Shown here one piece after another: positions 43,208 to 50,041 of a DNA stretch of 64,000 nt. Source of the DNA: BOG-994 sp049514215 (GTDB lineage Bacteria > Pseudomonadota > Gammaproteobacteria > Burkholderiales > Burkholderiaceae_D); the NCBI GenBank assembly GCA_049514215.1, contig JBEKVI010000008.1:41168-105167 (forward strand). Direction: 5' to 3'. The notes under the pieces are model-generated. The model had not been told where the DNA came from. It saw only the letters and a program-made list of their open reading frames with translations, and did not search any database. The first letter of the stretch is position 1; each line of letters opens with the position of its first letter. A program made the translations under genes and the position numbers.

Positions 43208-43613
43208 AGTGCGTGATCGGATCCGCCCACTGAGAAACCGCTCACGCGCGGCGTGTGACGTATTCACATCGGCGCCCGCCAGGGGTGTCTTCACGCGAAC
43301 GCGGTGAGTCATTCGAAGGTCGTCCCACAGGCGCTCGACGATCTCCGGCAGCCTCGACCGAGGTCGGAACACTCCGGACGGGCTGGCGCAGACTCCTCTT
43401 TGTCGTAGGCGAGGAAGGCTCGGCACCGAGCAGCTCGAATGAGACGGTGGCGTTGGCGCACACGGCCCTCGTGTGCGATCGGGCACTGGGGCGGCTCGTA
43501 TCCGAAGCACTGCAACGGCGCGGGATCGGCCGTCCTTTGAGCCCTACCTTGAAGAGGCGACGCTTTGCAGCGCGCGCGGCCAACCCAGAGGGGGCGGCGT
43601 GTCGCGATTCGAC

Positions 43614-43742
43614 CTAGGCCGAAAGCGGCGCAATGAATGCGGCGATCGCGGCGTATCCGACGAATCCCAAAAACACCGCCAACACGAGAATCGAGAGGAA
43701 ATTGTCGATTCGCTGGCTGTATGTTTTTGATGGATTTTTCAT
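43614..43742 (-). CDS. Small membrane peptide C (42 aa)
   Basis: ATG 43742 is preceded by CCGGAGAAAGAAAACG. Sequence begins MKNPSKTYSQRIDNFLSILV and continues LAVFLGFVGYAAIAAFIAPL, then SA. R-I-D, LSILVL, GF, Y-A-A-I-A and A-P-L-S-A align with peptides B and E without gaps over ~32 residues. One hydrophobic segment of ~29 residues. Third gene of operon E-D-C (28 bp after D). Function unknown; conservation of the pattern is the reason to call it. Confidence 0.72.
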   Translation of the reverse strand: MKNPSKTYSQRIDNFLSILVLAVFLGFVGYAAIAAFIAPLSA

Positions 43743-43770
43743 CGTTTTCTTTCTCCGGCACTGGAGAGTT

Positions 43771-43899
43771 TCAAACCGCGAGGGGTGCGAATCGGGAGGC
43801 CACGATCCCGTATTTGACGAAGCCGTCCAATACGCCTTCTACCCATCCCGCTAAAGCGTCCAGCACCTCGTCATATCCCGACTGAAGAAAGGTTCTCAT
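43771..43899 (-). CDS. Small amphipathic peptide D (42 aa)
   Basis: ATG 43899 with AGGGA about 8 bp upstream. Sequence begins MRTFLQSGYDEVLDALAGWV and continues EGVLDGFVKYGIVASRFAPL, then AV. It keeps the family's D-x-V-L frame, GF, YGI and APL near the C-terminus, but the hydrophobic core of its neighbours is replaced by an amphipathic helix with regularly spaced Asp/Glu/Lys. It lies between peptides E and C in one operon (26 and 28 bp gaps). It could be a soluble or membrane-surface partner of the hydrophobic peptides. Function unknown. Confidence 0.62.
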   Translation of the reverse strand: MRTFLQSGYDEVLDALAGWVEGVLDGFVKYGIVASRFAPLAV

Positions 43900-43925
43900 C
43901 TCAGTAATCCCTATGAATGGAGGAC

Positions 43926-44048
43926 CTAAGCCACCAGGGGCGACAGTGCCGAAGCGATCGCACCGTAACCAGCGAACCCGATCGCCACGGCGAGCACGAG
44001 AGCGGACAGGACGTTGTCGGTGGTTGAGGAAGTGAATTTGAGGATCAT
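43926..44048 (-). CDS. Small membrane peptide E (40 aa)
   Basis: ATG 44048 preceded by CCAGGAGAAGATC. Sequence begins MILKFTSSTTDNVLSALVLA and ends VAIGFAGYGAIASALSPLVA. It aligns with peptide B (T-D-x-V-L-S-x-L-V-L, A-I-G-F-A-x-Y-G-A-x-A-S, P-L-V-A). One long hydrophobic segment from about residue 13. First gene of operon E-D-C. Its leader and promoter are homologous to those of operon B-A, pointing to duplication of a whole transcription unit. Function unknown. Confidence 0.73.
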   Translation of the reverse strand: MILKFTSSTTDNVLSALVLAVAIGFAGYGAIASALSPLVA

Positions 44049-44109
44049 GATCTTCTCCTGGTGAGTGGACTTGGTTTTTCGATCCGCGAGAGTGCCGATC
44101 GGATGACTT

Positions 44110-44118
44110 CACTTTAGG
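44110..44118 (-). promoter_or_regulatory. CCTAAAGTG element, presumed -10 region of operon E-D-C
   Basis: On the minus strand CCTAAAGTG followed by AAGTCATCCGATCGGCAC, closely matching the sequence at the same place in operon B-A (GAGTCATCGGATCAGCAC). TAAAGT is the presumed -10 hexamer; the transcript leader would be ~60 nt. Confidence 0.5.
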
Positions 44119-44161
44119 CGTTCATGACAGCGATGTTGAGGAAGTAATGCCAATGCGTTCT

Positions 44162-44176
44162 GTGACCAATTCACAC
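44162..44176 (-). promoter_or_regulatory. GTGTGAATTGGTCAC site upstream of operon E-D-C
   Basis: The inverse of the B-A site, so a two-fold symmetric regulator would bind both. Forty-three base pairs separate it from the CCTAAAGTG element, exactly as in operon B-A, and the intervening sequences are otherwise different, so the spacing is not just recent duplication. Confidence 0.6.
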
Positions 44177-44485
44177 ACAACGTAAGGAGATTCGACCCAT
44201 GGAAAGAACCGGGGTGTTGCGCTAAATCAGGCATTGAGGCGGGAGGGGAGGCGCTCCTGCCGCAGCGGGCAAGCGGATATGCGAAGTCTCCCAGCTCAAG
44301 GAAGATTGGGTGGCTACGCCATGGACCGCAGAGCTGAGCGACTTTGGGAGTTGCGAGGAACTCGGTGACGTCGCCGTTTAGGCGAGCAATTCGTGTGCGT
44401 GCGCTACCGCAACGCCCGGGGTGGGGGAGAAGCAGAACGTTAACGCGCTCGCGCCAGCGCACACCCCTGCAGAGGGTCCTTCAAT

Positions 44486-44635
44486 CTATGCTGGAAGCTG
44501 GCCCAGGTCGATTCCAAGGCTTGGCCAAATCTCCGGGGCAAGCATTCCCAGAGCTAACATTCCCACAATGGCAGCGAATGCGACCGTGCCCACGATGAAA
44601 TCGAATCGGACCCTGCGCTTTCTGGATGGCTTCAT
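44486..44635 (-). CDS. Small membrane peptide F (49 aa)
   Basis: ATG 44635 preceded by GGAGGTCGAC. Sequence begins MKPSRKRRVRFDFIVGTVAF, continues AAIVGMLALGMLAPEIWPSL and ends GIDLGQLPA. A strongly basic N-terminus and R-F-D, then one ~22-residue hydrophobic segment with A-P after it: the same general layout as peptides A-C and E but more distant and with a polar C-terminal tail. It has its own upstream region with two 20-bp direct repeats that resemble the elements of the other two units. Function unknown. Confidence 0.58.
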   Translation of the reverse strand: MKPSRKRRVRFDFIVGTVAFAAIVGMLALGMLAPEIWPSLGIDLGQLPA

Positions 44636-44690
44636 GTCGACCTCCGAGCTAGAGATGAGCAGGAGTCGCCGCAGCGGCTCCTCGTGCCGT

Positions 44691-44699
44691 AACCTTAGG
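44691..44699 (-). promoter_or_regulatory. CCTAAGGTT element upstream of peptide F
   Basis: On the minus strand CCTAAGGTT, similar to CCTAAAGTG of the other two peptide operons and 60 bp from the GTGTGA of the proximal repeat (58 bp in the others). About 56-64 bp upstream of the ATG. Confidence 0.4.
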
Positions 44700-44740
44700 G
44701 CCGAAGGAAGGTCTAACGCTCGTGAACAATGCGCATATCA

Positions 44741-44782
44741 ATTGGTACTAAGTCACACTGAAACTGGTAATAAATCACACTC
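44741..44782 (-). repeat. Two 20-bp direct repeats with 22-bp period upstream of peptide F
   Basis: Plus-strand copies are AATTGGTACTAAGTCACACT (44741-44760) and AACTGGTAATAAATCACACT (44763-44782), 16 of 20 identical. On the minus strand each reads AGTGTGA-N7-CCA(A/G)TT, the same GTGTGA and CCAATT words that are fused in the GTGTGACCAATT sites of the other peptide operons. The 22-bp period (two helix turns) suits tandem binding of a regulator. Confidence 0.6.
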
Positions 44783-44914
44783 GGGGCAGCGTCAACTGGA
44801 AACCCCCAAGGCCCCGGGGTGGGCTTTGGTGCCGATACGGGCAAGCTTCGCTTGGCGCGCGGCGCACAGCAGCGCGGAGCTAAGGAACGAAGCGGACGAA
44901 ATCCCGCTCGAGTC

Positions 44915-46135
44915 TTAGGCGTTCGCTGATACGCGCGTGTCCATGGGGCGCTCGGGTGCCGCTACCGCAACCTGATCGCGGCCTTGCTGCTTGGCTCGAT
45001 AGAGCGCGAGATCAGCCCGCATCAGCACGCGCGAGAGGTCCTCGTTGGGGCTCGTCCAGTTGGCGACCCCGATGCTGGTGGACAGTGCGATCTTGATTCC
45101 GCCATGGAGCAAAGGGTTTGAGGAGAGCGCAATCCGTAGGCGCTCGGCGATTTCAGAGGCGCCTTCGGCGGCGAGCCCGGGCAGAAGGACCAGGAACTCC
45201 TCGCCGCCAAATCGGGCAAGGCGGTCTTCTTCGCGAATCGCCCCGAGCAACAGGGCGGACGCGTGCTTGAGCGCCATATCGCCCACCGCATGCCCAAATG
45301 CATCGTTGATCGATTTGAAATGGTCCAGATCGATCATCAACACGGAAAAAGTGTTTCCGCTTGCCGCACTCGCCTGGGCTTGCGCTGCGAGCGCTTCTTC
45401 CATGGAGCGTCGGTTCAAAAGCCCGGTCAGGGAGTCGTGACGCGACCGCCGTCTGAGTTCTGCCACCAGGCGGTGGACCACGAGAGCCATGAGCGTCGCG
45501 TGGAAGGCAAGCGCGAGGACCACGTAGACCACGGACGTGCCCACGTTCAAGACGCTATCGGTGATCATCTCGGTGAGCACCGAATTCGGAAGCAGTGCTG
45601 CGCGCAGGCCCCGTAGGCCAAACCCCAAAGCTCCCAGGAACAGTGGCAGACCCAACAAGGCCGGCCCGATGGAAGATTGATCCTGCATCACGTGACGGAT
45701 GACATCGCGCGTCATGCTCATGTACAGCACGGTCAGTAGTGCGGAGTTGACCCCGATGCGAAGGGGTCCGGTGCCCGGCTGCTGGCCGACCCAACCAATG
45801 ACGAGCGCGACAAACAGAATGACGAGATGGCTCTTGTACCTGTTTGGGGTACCGGTGAACACCCAGATGCCGCGCTGAAGGGCGACCGATGCGACGATCG
45901 AGCTGAAATTGCCGATCGCGCGTAACCATTCAACCTGGTCGTGTGTGGTGCCGTGAAAGCTTCCGACGAGAAAGAAGAAGCTCAGGGCGCTTAAGGTCGC
46001 GTAGGCCGACCAATATGCGGCAGACCGCCTGGTGTCCGCAACGAATCCTGCGCCCAGGGCCCAGACCACGCCGGCGACCAATTGCACAATGCCGGCCATT
46101 GCGAACGCGACATCGGTGGCGGAAAGGGGGAACAA
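44915..46135 (-). CDS. Membrane-bound diguanylate cyclase (GGDEF)
   Basis: 406 residues. Six or seven N-terminal transmembrane helices (from FAMAGIVQLVAGVVWALGAG to LNVGTSVVYVVLALAFHATL) form an uncharacterised sensor region. The catalytic GGDEF domain begins HDSLTGLLNRRSMEEAL and contains LMIDLDHFKSINDAFGH and RFGGEEFLVLLPG, an active-site variant GGEEF. An inhibitory I-site RxxD (REED) lies five residues before GGEEF, so c-di-GMP feedback is expected. It ends with MRADLALYRAKQQGRDQV. Located between the peptide genes and a divergent KaiC-like signalling operon. Confidence 0.93.
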   Translation of the reverse strand: MFPLSATDVAFAMAGIVQLVAGVVWALGAGFVADTRRSAAYWSAYATLSALSFFFLVGSFHGTTHDQVEWLRAIGNFSSIVASVALQRGIWVFTGTPNRYKSHLVILFVALVIGWVGQQPGTGPLRIGVNSALLTVLYMSMTRDVIRHVMQDQSSIGPALLGLPLFLGALGFGLRGLRAALLPNSVLTEMITDSVLNVGTSVVYVVLALAFHATLMALVVHRLVAELRRRSRHDSLTGLLNRRSMEEALAAQAQASAASGNTFSVLMIDLDHFKSINDAFGHAVGDMALKHASALLLGAIREEDRLARFGGEEFLVLLPGLAAEGASEIAERLRIALSSNPLLHGGIKIALSTSIGVANWTSPNEDLSRVLMRADLALYRAKQQGRDQVAVAAPERPMDTRVSANA

Positions 46136-46583
46136 GAGGGGGTCTTTCTCGCAAGTCTTGGCAGGCGCTCGATTGTACGGTGGAAAACAGACGGACGGTC
46201 AGACCCGCTACGGCTTTGCCGCCGGCGCCACCGAAGAGCGCGGTCTTCTGGGGCCAATCCTGCAACGGTGCGAGAAAATTCGCGCGCCTCCTGCCAATTT
46301 GAGACCAGTCTTGGCGCTCCGAAGCGGGGCGGCCGCAAACCCAGACAATCGATCAGAAGGAGGAAAAGTCACTAATCCCAGCGAAGGAAGCTCGCGCCTG
46401 ACGTCAGTGACTGTGGACGAGAGACCAAAGGCGAGATGCGCTTTTTGCGGTGCCGCCGCGCCGTTCGGGTTGGGTTCAGGAACATTCCTTGCGCCCTCCC
46501 GTTTACATTCGTGTGGGGAGGCGGGGGGTTCGTTCGACTCCTGCTGGCTTCGCGCGCGCTCGCGCCAACCTGAGGAAGGGACG
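46136..46583. other. Divergent intergenic region between the cyclase and the kinase-KaiC operon
   Basis: 448 bp without a supported gene. It contains a loose inverted repeat, AGTCACT (46367-46373) and AGTGACT (46406-46412), and the palindrome CTGACGTCAG (46398-46407) overlapping the second arm. Both divergent promoters must lie here; no clear -35/-10 pair was found. Confidence 0.45.
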
Positions 46584-47384
46584 ATGTCAAGGTCCGTCGC
46601 TACACCGGTGCAAAACGGACCGATGCGAAAATCGCGCGGCCCCAAGGATCTCGGGGCTGTACTCAAAAAGCGGGGCGACGTCTTCGCGGGTCTGACCCAC
46701 GAATTGCGCAATCCCATGCATGCGCTGGCTTTACAGCTCGCCTCGATCCGGCGCGACGCGGCGCGCGCGGGGCTCAACGAGCTCGTCGGGCGCCTCGATC
46801 GCGCCGAGGCCACACTCTCGGAATATCTCGATCGGGCGACCATTCTTCTCGAGCTCGCCCAACACGAGGCACGCGAGTATCCGATGGATCCGCGCGAATT
46901 GGACTTTACGGCCCTCATCATGGGGATCGTCGAGGCCATGCATACGGAAGCCGCATTCCACGGCCTTGACCTTCATCTGGAGACGCAGTGCGAAGTGCGC
47001 ATGCGACTCGATCCCCGGGTGGCCGCCCAGGTCGTCTCGAACCTCATTCTGAGCGCCATCAAGTACGCCCGCGGCAATCGTGTGCTCGTGCGCATCGATG
47101 CGACGCAGGCTGCACGATTGGAACTGACGATCGAAGACGACGGAATTCCCGGGGCGGTGTCAGAAAGCGCCTATCCGATTCCGTCGCACCCGCGTCCGTC
47201 CGGACAAAGACTCGAGCCCGGACTTGGGCTTTGGATCGTGACTCAACTCGTTCGGGCGCTCGATGGACAGGTGCTGGTCGAGCCGAGCGCTTCGGGCGGG
47301 GACCGGTACCGCCTCAGTCTCCCACGCATCGATCCCTCCTACTTGGGTAGCCATGGGCAGCCTCGAGCCGGCACCCCGACTTGA
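46584..47384 (+). CDS. Histidine kinase without sensor domain, partly degenerate ATP site
   Basis: 266 residues from ATG 46584 with AGGAAGGG 4 bp upstream; the frame is open back to 46032 but upstream residues show no domain. H-box VFAGLTHELRNPMHALALQL (phospho-acceptor His in THELRNP). ATPase part: VVSNLILSAIKYARG where the key N-box Asn is replaced by Ser, DDGIPG instead of DxGxGI, and PGLGLWIVTQLVRALDGQV (G2 box intact). Kinase activity is therefore doubtful. Overlaps the KaiC-like gene by 32 bp; they are co-expressed with a response regulator. Confidence 0.85.
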   Translation: MSRSVATPVQNGPMRKSRGPKDLGAVLKKRGDVFAGLTHELRNPMHALALQLASIRRDAARAGLNELVGRLDRAEATLSEYLDRATILLELAQHEAREYPMDPRELDFTALIMGIVEAMHTEAAFHGLDLHLETQCEVRMRLDPRVAAQVVSNLILSAIKYARGNRVLVRIDATQAARLELTIEDDGIPGAVSESAYPIPSHPRPSGQRLEPGLGLWIVTQLVRALDGQVLVEPSASGGDRYRLSLPRIDPSYLGSHGQPRAGTPT

Positions 47385-48867
47385 TCGACTCGAGTCCCGT
47401 GTCGCGGGACTCGACCTCGTGCTCGGTGGAGGCTTCTTTCGATCCGGCGTCTACATCATCCAGGGCCACCCGGGTAGCGGCAAGACCATACTGGCCAACC
47501 AGATCTGCTTTGCGCGTGCAAACGAAGGCGAGCATTCTGTCTACGTCACGCTCCTGGCCGAGTCGCACACACGGATGCTGCAGCACCTGCGTCCGATGCA
47601 TTTCTTCGACGAATCGGTCATTCCCGAGCACCTCAGTTACATCAGCGCCTTTCACGACCTTGAGACCGAGGGATTAAGGGGTCTTCTGACTTTGTCTCGC
47701 AGGGAGATGCGAGCCCGCAGCGCCGGGGTCCTGGTGCTAGACGGTTTGCTCTCGGTCACCCCGACGTCAGTGAACGCCCTCGAACTCAAGAAATTCGTCC
47801 ACGAGATGCAAACGAGCGCAGTCTTTCACGGCTGCACCGTGTTTCTTTTGACCAGCGGCAAACTCGATCAGGTGGATCCCGAGCACACGGTGGTCGATGG
47901 ATTGATCGAGCTCGAGGAACGGCTTTGGGGTGTACGCGCGGAAAGGTCGCTGCAAGTACGCAAGTTCCGCGGATCCAGCGCACTACGCGGACTGCACTCC
48001 TTTCAGATCCGCGACGACGGCATGACGGTGTTCCCGCGCATCGAGGCCCTTTTCACCGAACCTCCCGTCGCTGCATCCGGCGAACAGGTTCTCTCCTCTG
48101 GCGTCATGACGCTTGACCGGATGATTGGTCAAGGGGGGCTGCCGAGGTCCGGGGCGACTGTGGTGGTGGGCTCCGCCGGAACCGGCAAGACGACGTTCGG
48201 ACTTCACTTTCTTTCGCAGTCGACGATCGAGGAACCGGGTCTGTTCTTCGGTTTCTTCGAGTCGCCTGACCGGCTGCGCTCGCGCGGGCCCTCGCTTGGG
48301 ATCGATATTGCAGGGCTTGAGGCCCAAGGCGCACTCAAACTCGTCTGGCAACCTCAGGGAGAGCACCTGCTCGACGAACTGGGGCACCGACTGCTCACCG
48401 AAGTCACCAACGGGGGGATCAAGCGACTGGTCATCGACGGGCTGGCGAGCTTTTTCGAGGCGGCCTTAGAGCGCGAGAGGATCGGCCGTTTCTTTTCCTG
48501 TCTGGTCAATGAATTGCGGCGTCGTGGCGTGACCCTCATATCGACGCTGGAGACGCGCGATGCGGTCGGCAGTGTCGTGCCCACGCCCTACGGCGTGTCT
48601 GCGATCGTAGATAGCCTCATCTTTCTTCGCTACGCCGATGCGGCCGGCGAACTCAAACGACTGGTTTCCATCCTCAAGGTGCGAGGCTCCGATTTCGATC
48701 CGACGGTGCGCGAGATGCGCATCGCATCCGCGGGAATCGTCATCGGCCGACGATTCACCATGCCGGATTCGATCGTGCCGGATGCCCACCCCGTTGTGGA
48801 TGGCCCAGAAGAGGTCCACAACGAGGGGCCCTCTGCACAGCGGGGGGAGGATGCGGATAGCACTTGA
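47353..48867 (+). CDS. Double-domain KaiC-like RecA-family ATPase
   Basis: 504 residues from ATG 47353. Two RecA-like modules: first begins SRVAGLDLVLGGGFFRSGVY with Walker A GHPGSGKTILANQ, Walker B LVLDGLLSV; second begins GVMTLDRMIGQGGLPRSGAT with Walker A GSAGTGKTTFGLHF and Walker B RLVIDGLASF. Catalytic Glu candidates are in LLAESHTRML and GFFESPDRL, single Glu rather than the EE of clock KaiC. Length matches KaiC (~520). No KaiA or KaiB gene is present. Its neighbours are a histidine kinase upstream and a lone receiver downstream, so it probably acts in signalling rather than a true clock. Confidence 0.9.
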   Translation: MGSLEPAPRLDRLESRVAGLDLVLGGGFFRSGVYIIQGHPGSGKTILANQICFARANEGEHSVYVTLLAESHTRMLQHLRPMHFFDESVIPEHLSYISAFHDLETEGLRGLLTLSRREMRARSAGVLVLDGLLSVTPTSVNALELKKFVHEMQTSAVFHGCTVFLLTSGKLDQVDPEHTVVDGLIELEERLWGVRAERSLQVRKFRGSSALRGLHSFQIRDDGMTVFPRIEALFTEPPVAASGEQVLSSGVMTLDRMIGQGGLPRSGATVVVGSAGTGKTTFGLHFLSQSTIEEPGLFFGFFESPDRLRSRGPSLGIDIAGLEAQGALKLVWQPQGEHLLDELGHRLLTEVTNGGIKRLVIDGLASFFEAALERERIGRFFSCLVNELRRRGVTLISTLETRDAVGSVVPTPYGVSAIVDSLIFLRYADAAGELKRLVSILKVRGSDFDPTVREMRIASAGIVIGRRFTMPDSIVPDAHPVVDGPEEVHNEGPSAQRGEDADST

Positions 48868-49223
48868 AGACCATCCTCGTCGTCGACGACGAATACGCCA
48901 ATGCCGAGGTCTTAGCCCTGATCCTAGCCGATGAGGGCTATCGCGTCGTGTGCGCGGCCAATGGGGCCGAAGGTCTCGAGAAAATCCGTGACGCCCATCC
49001 CGACTTGGTGATTTTGGACATCATGATGCCGGTCATGGACGGTGCCGAGATGGCCAAGCAGATGCGGGCATCGCCCGAGACGCGCCATATCAAGATTATC
49101 TTGAACAGTAGCCTAAGCGAGTCCGTCGCGCGCCAGCGTTGCGACTCCTACGACGGGTTCCTCAGAAAGCCCTACAACATCAATGCAGCACTCGAGCTCA
49201 TCTCCCGGCTGCTCTCGAAGTAG
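48864..49223 (+). CDS. Single-domain response regulator (CheY-like receiver)
   Basis: 119 residues, all receiver domain: TILVVDDEYANAEVLALILA (acidic pair), HPDLVILDIMMPVMDGAEMA (phospho-Asp in LDIMMP), IILNSSLSESV (Ser switch) and FLRKPYNINAAL (invariant Lys). No output domain. It starts with TTG at 48864, overlapping the KaiC-like stop (TTGA), so expression is coupled. Presumed partner of the histidine kinase two genes upstream. Confidence 0.92.
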   Translation: MKTILVVDDEYANAEVLALILADEGYRVVCAANGAEGLEKIRDAHPDLVILDIMMPVMDGAEMAKQMRASPETRHIKIILNSSLSESVARQRCDSYDGFLRKPYNINAALELISRLLSK

Positions 49224-49259
49224 CGCTGCTCCGTGCGTCGCGAAGTCCGTGCGCGCGTT

Positions 49260-49808
49260 CTAGCTCGAGCGCCGGCGCACGCTCCGACCCGTCTGCCGGC
49301 TCGCCCGTTTGAGGGGGACGTGAACGACCTGATCACACTCCTTCTCGTTCTCGCGGGCAGAGCGCTCGGGCTCCCCCGAACATTCCGTCTGAGACAGCTG
49401 CTCGTAGAGATGATCGAGTACGCGCACCAGGTTTTCTTGGTCGCGCAGCGAGATCTTGGCCATGAGATGTTCACGAAGATCCGCACCGATTTTCGCAAGT
49501 TCGGCCAGGATCTCCTCGCCTTGCAGGGTCAGATACAGGCGTTTGGCCCGACGGTCCCGCGGGTCGCTGCGTCGTTCCACCCAGCCGTCTTTCTCCATCC
49601 GTCCCAGGATGCGCGCCAGGGCCATGGGTTCGAGGTCGCATAGGTCAGCCAGACGCGCCTGACTGATCCCCTCGTGACGGGCGAGGTACCCCAAGGTCTT
49701 GCTCTCCAGGAGTGTGAACCCAACGCGCGCGGCTTCGCGTGCGAAGCGCTTCAAAAAGAGCCGGCTGACGTCGACAAGCAGGTAGCCGAAGTTCGAGGTA
49801 TTTTGCAT
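49260..49808 (-). CDS. MarR family regulator, presumed repressor of the RND pump
   Basis: 182 residues from ATG 49808 (MQNTSNFGYLLVDVSRLFLK). MarR fold: TLLESKTLGYLARHEGISQA, LADLCDLEPMALARILGRME, wing ERRSDPRDRRAKRLYLTLQG. C-terminal tail is basic (PLKRASRQTGRSVRRRSS). The frame is open to 49901 but the family N-terminus fits 49808. Divergent from an RND efflux operon whose promoter region contains the palindrome TAACATATGTTA, the likely operator. Confidence 0.9.
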   Translation of the reverse strand: MQNTSNFGYLLVDVSRLFLKRFAREAARVGFTLLESKTLGYLARHEGISQARLADLCDLEPMALARILGRMEKDGWVERRSDPRDRRAKRLYLTLQGEEILAELAKIGADLREHLMAKISLRDQENLVRVLDHLYEQLSQTECSGEPERSARENEKECDQVVHVPLKRASRQTGRSVRRRSS

Positions 49809-49907
49809 CGTGTTCGGCCGCAAGGAGTCGATGACGTCGTTTTCTACGCATCGCGCCACGTCGTTCTGAAGGTGGTCAAGCCGTCTGTAGAATGCGAACA
49901 AAAATCA

Positions 49908-49919
49908 TAACATATGTTA
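49908..49919. promoter_or_regulatory. 12-bp palindrome in the marR/RND divergent promoter
   Basis: TAACATATGTTA, perfectly symmetric, in the AT-rich stretch ~100 bp before the MarR start and ~120 bp before the pump genes. Position and A/T-rich symmetry fit a MarR operator controlling both directions. Confidence 0.6.
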
Positions 49920-50041
49920 CTATCCTTCCCCTTAAATCGGACCCAGCCTTGTGGCCGCTTGTTATGGGAATGGGGCGTTTGCTGCTGATTTCTCGAAGAC
50001 CTGGGCCGCCTTATCGAACCTTCCCTGAGGCATAACGAGTG

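Larger units (their letters stand above)
43079..43613. other. Region upstream of operon B-A, without a supported gene
   Basis: 535 bp. The first ~140 bp are the leader and promoter of operon B-A (elements at 43141-43149 and 43193-43207). The rest, 43210-43613, contains overlapping open frames on both strands with no recognisable domain, no convincing ribosome-binding site and Arg/Ser/Pro-rich translations. A decayed gene is possible. Confidence 0.5.
44049..44485. other. Region upstream of operon E-D-C, without a supported gene
   Basis: 437 bp. The left ~130 bp hold the leader and promoter of E-D-C. A minus-strand frame of ~41 codons (start near 44231) runs into the promoter elements and has no family similarity; I do not call it. 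The right part may carry the end of the transcript of peptide F. Confidence 0.5.

Noticed and set aside
43242..43583. Arg/Ser-rich frames between the peptide operons
   Set aside because: Overlapping frames in several phases with no ribosome-binding site; could be decay products but no parent gene is recognisable.
43193..44176. CRP sites upstream of the peptide operons
   Set aside because: The TGTGA/TCACA arms are separated by 5 rather than 6 bp, so calling them CRP sites is not justified; listed as sites of an unknown regulator.
42798..44635. Light-harvesting or CydX-like identity for the small peptides
   Set aside because: No conserved His for pigment binding, and no oxidase or photosynthesis genes nearby; sequence patterns differ.
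44421..44918. Plus-strand frame over peptide F and its promoter
   Set aside because: No ribosome-binding site or similarity; the minus-strand peptide has both a strong site and the shared layout.
47353..48867. Genuine circadian KaiC
   Set aside because: Single Glu instead of the EE pair in each domain and no kaiA/kaiB; called KaiC-like only.
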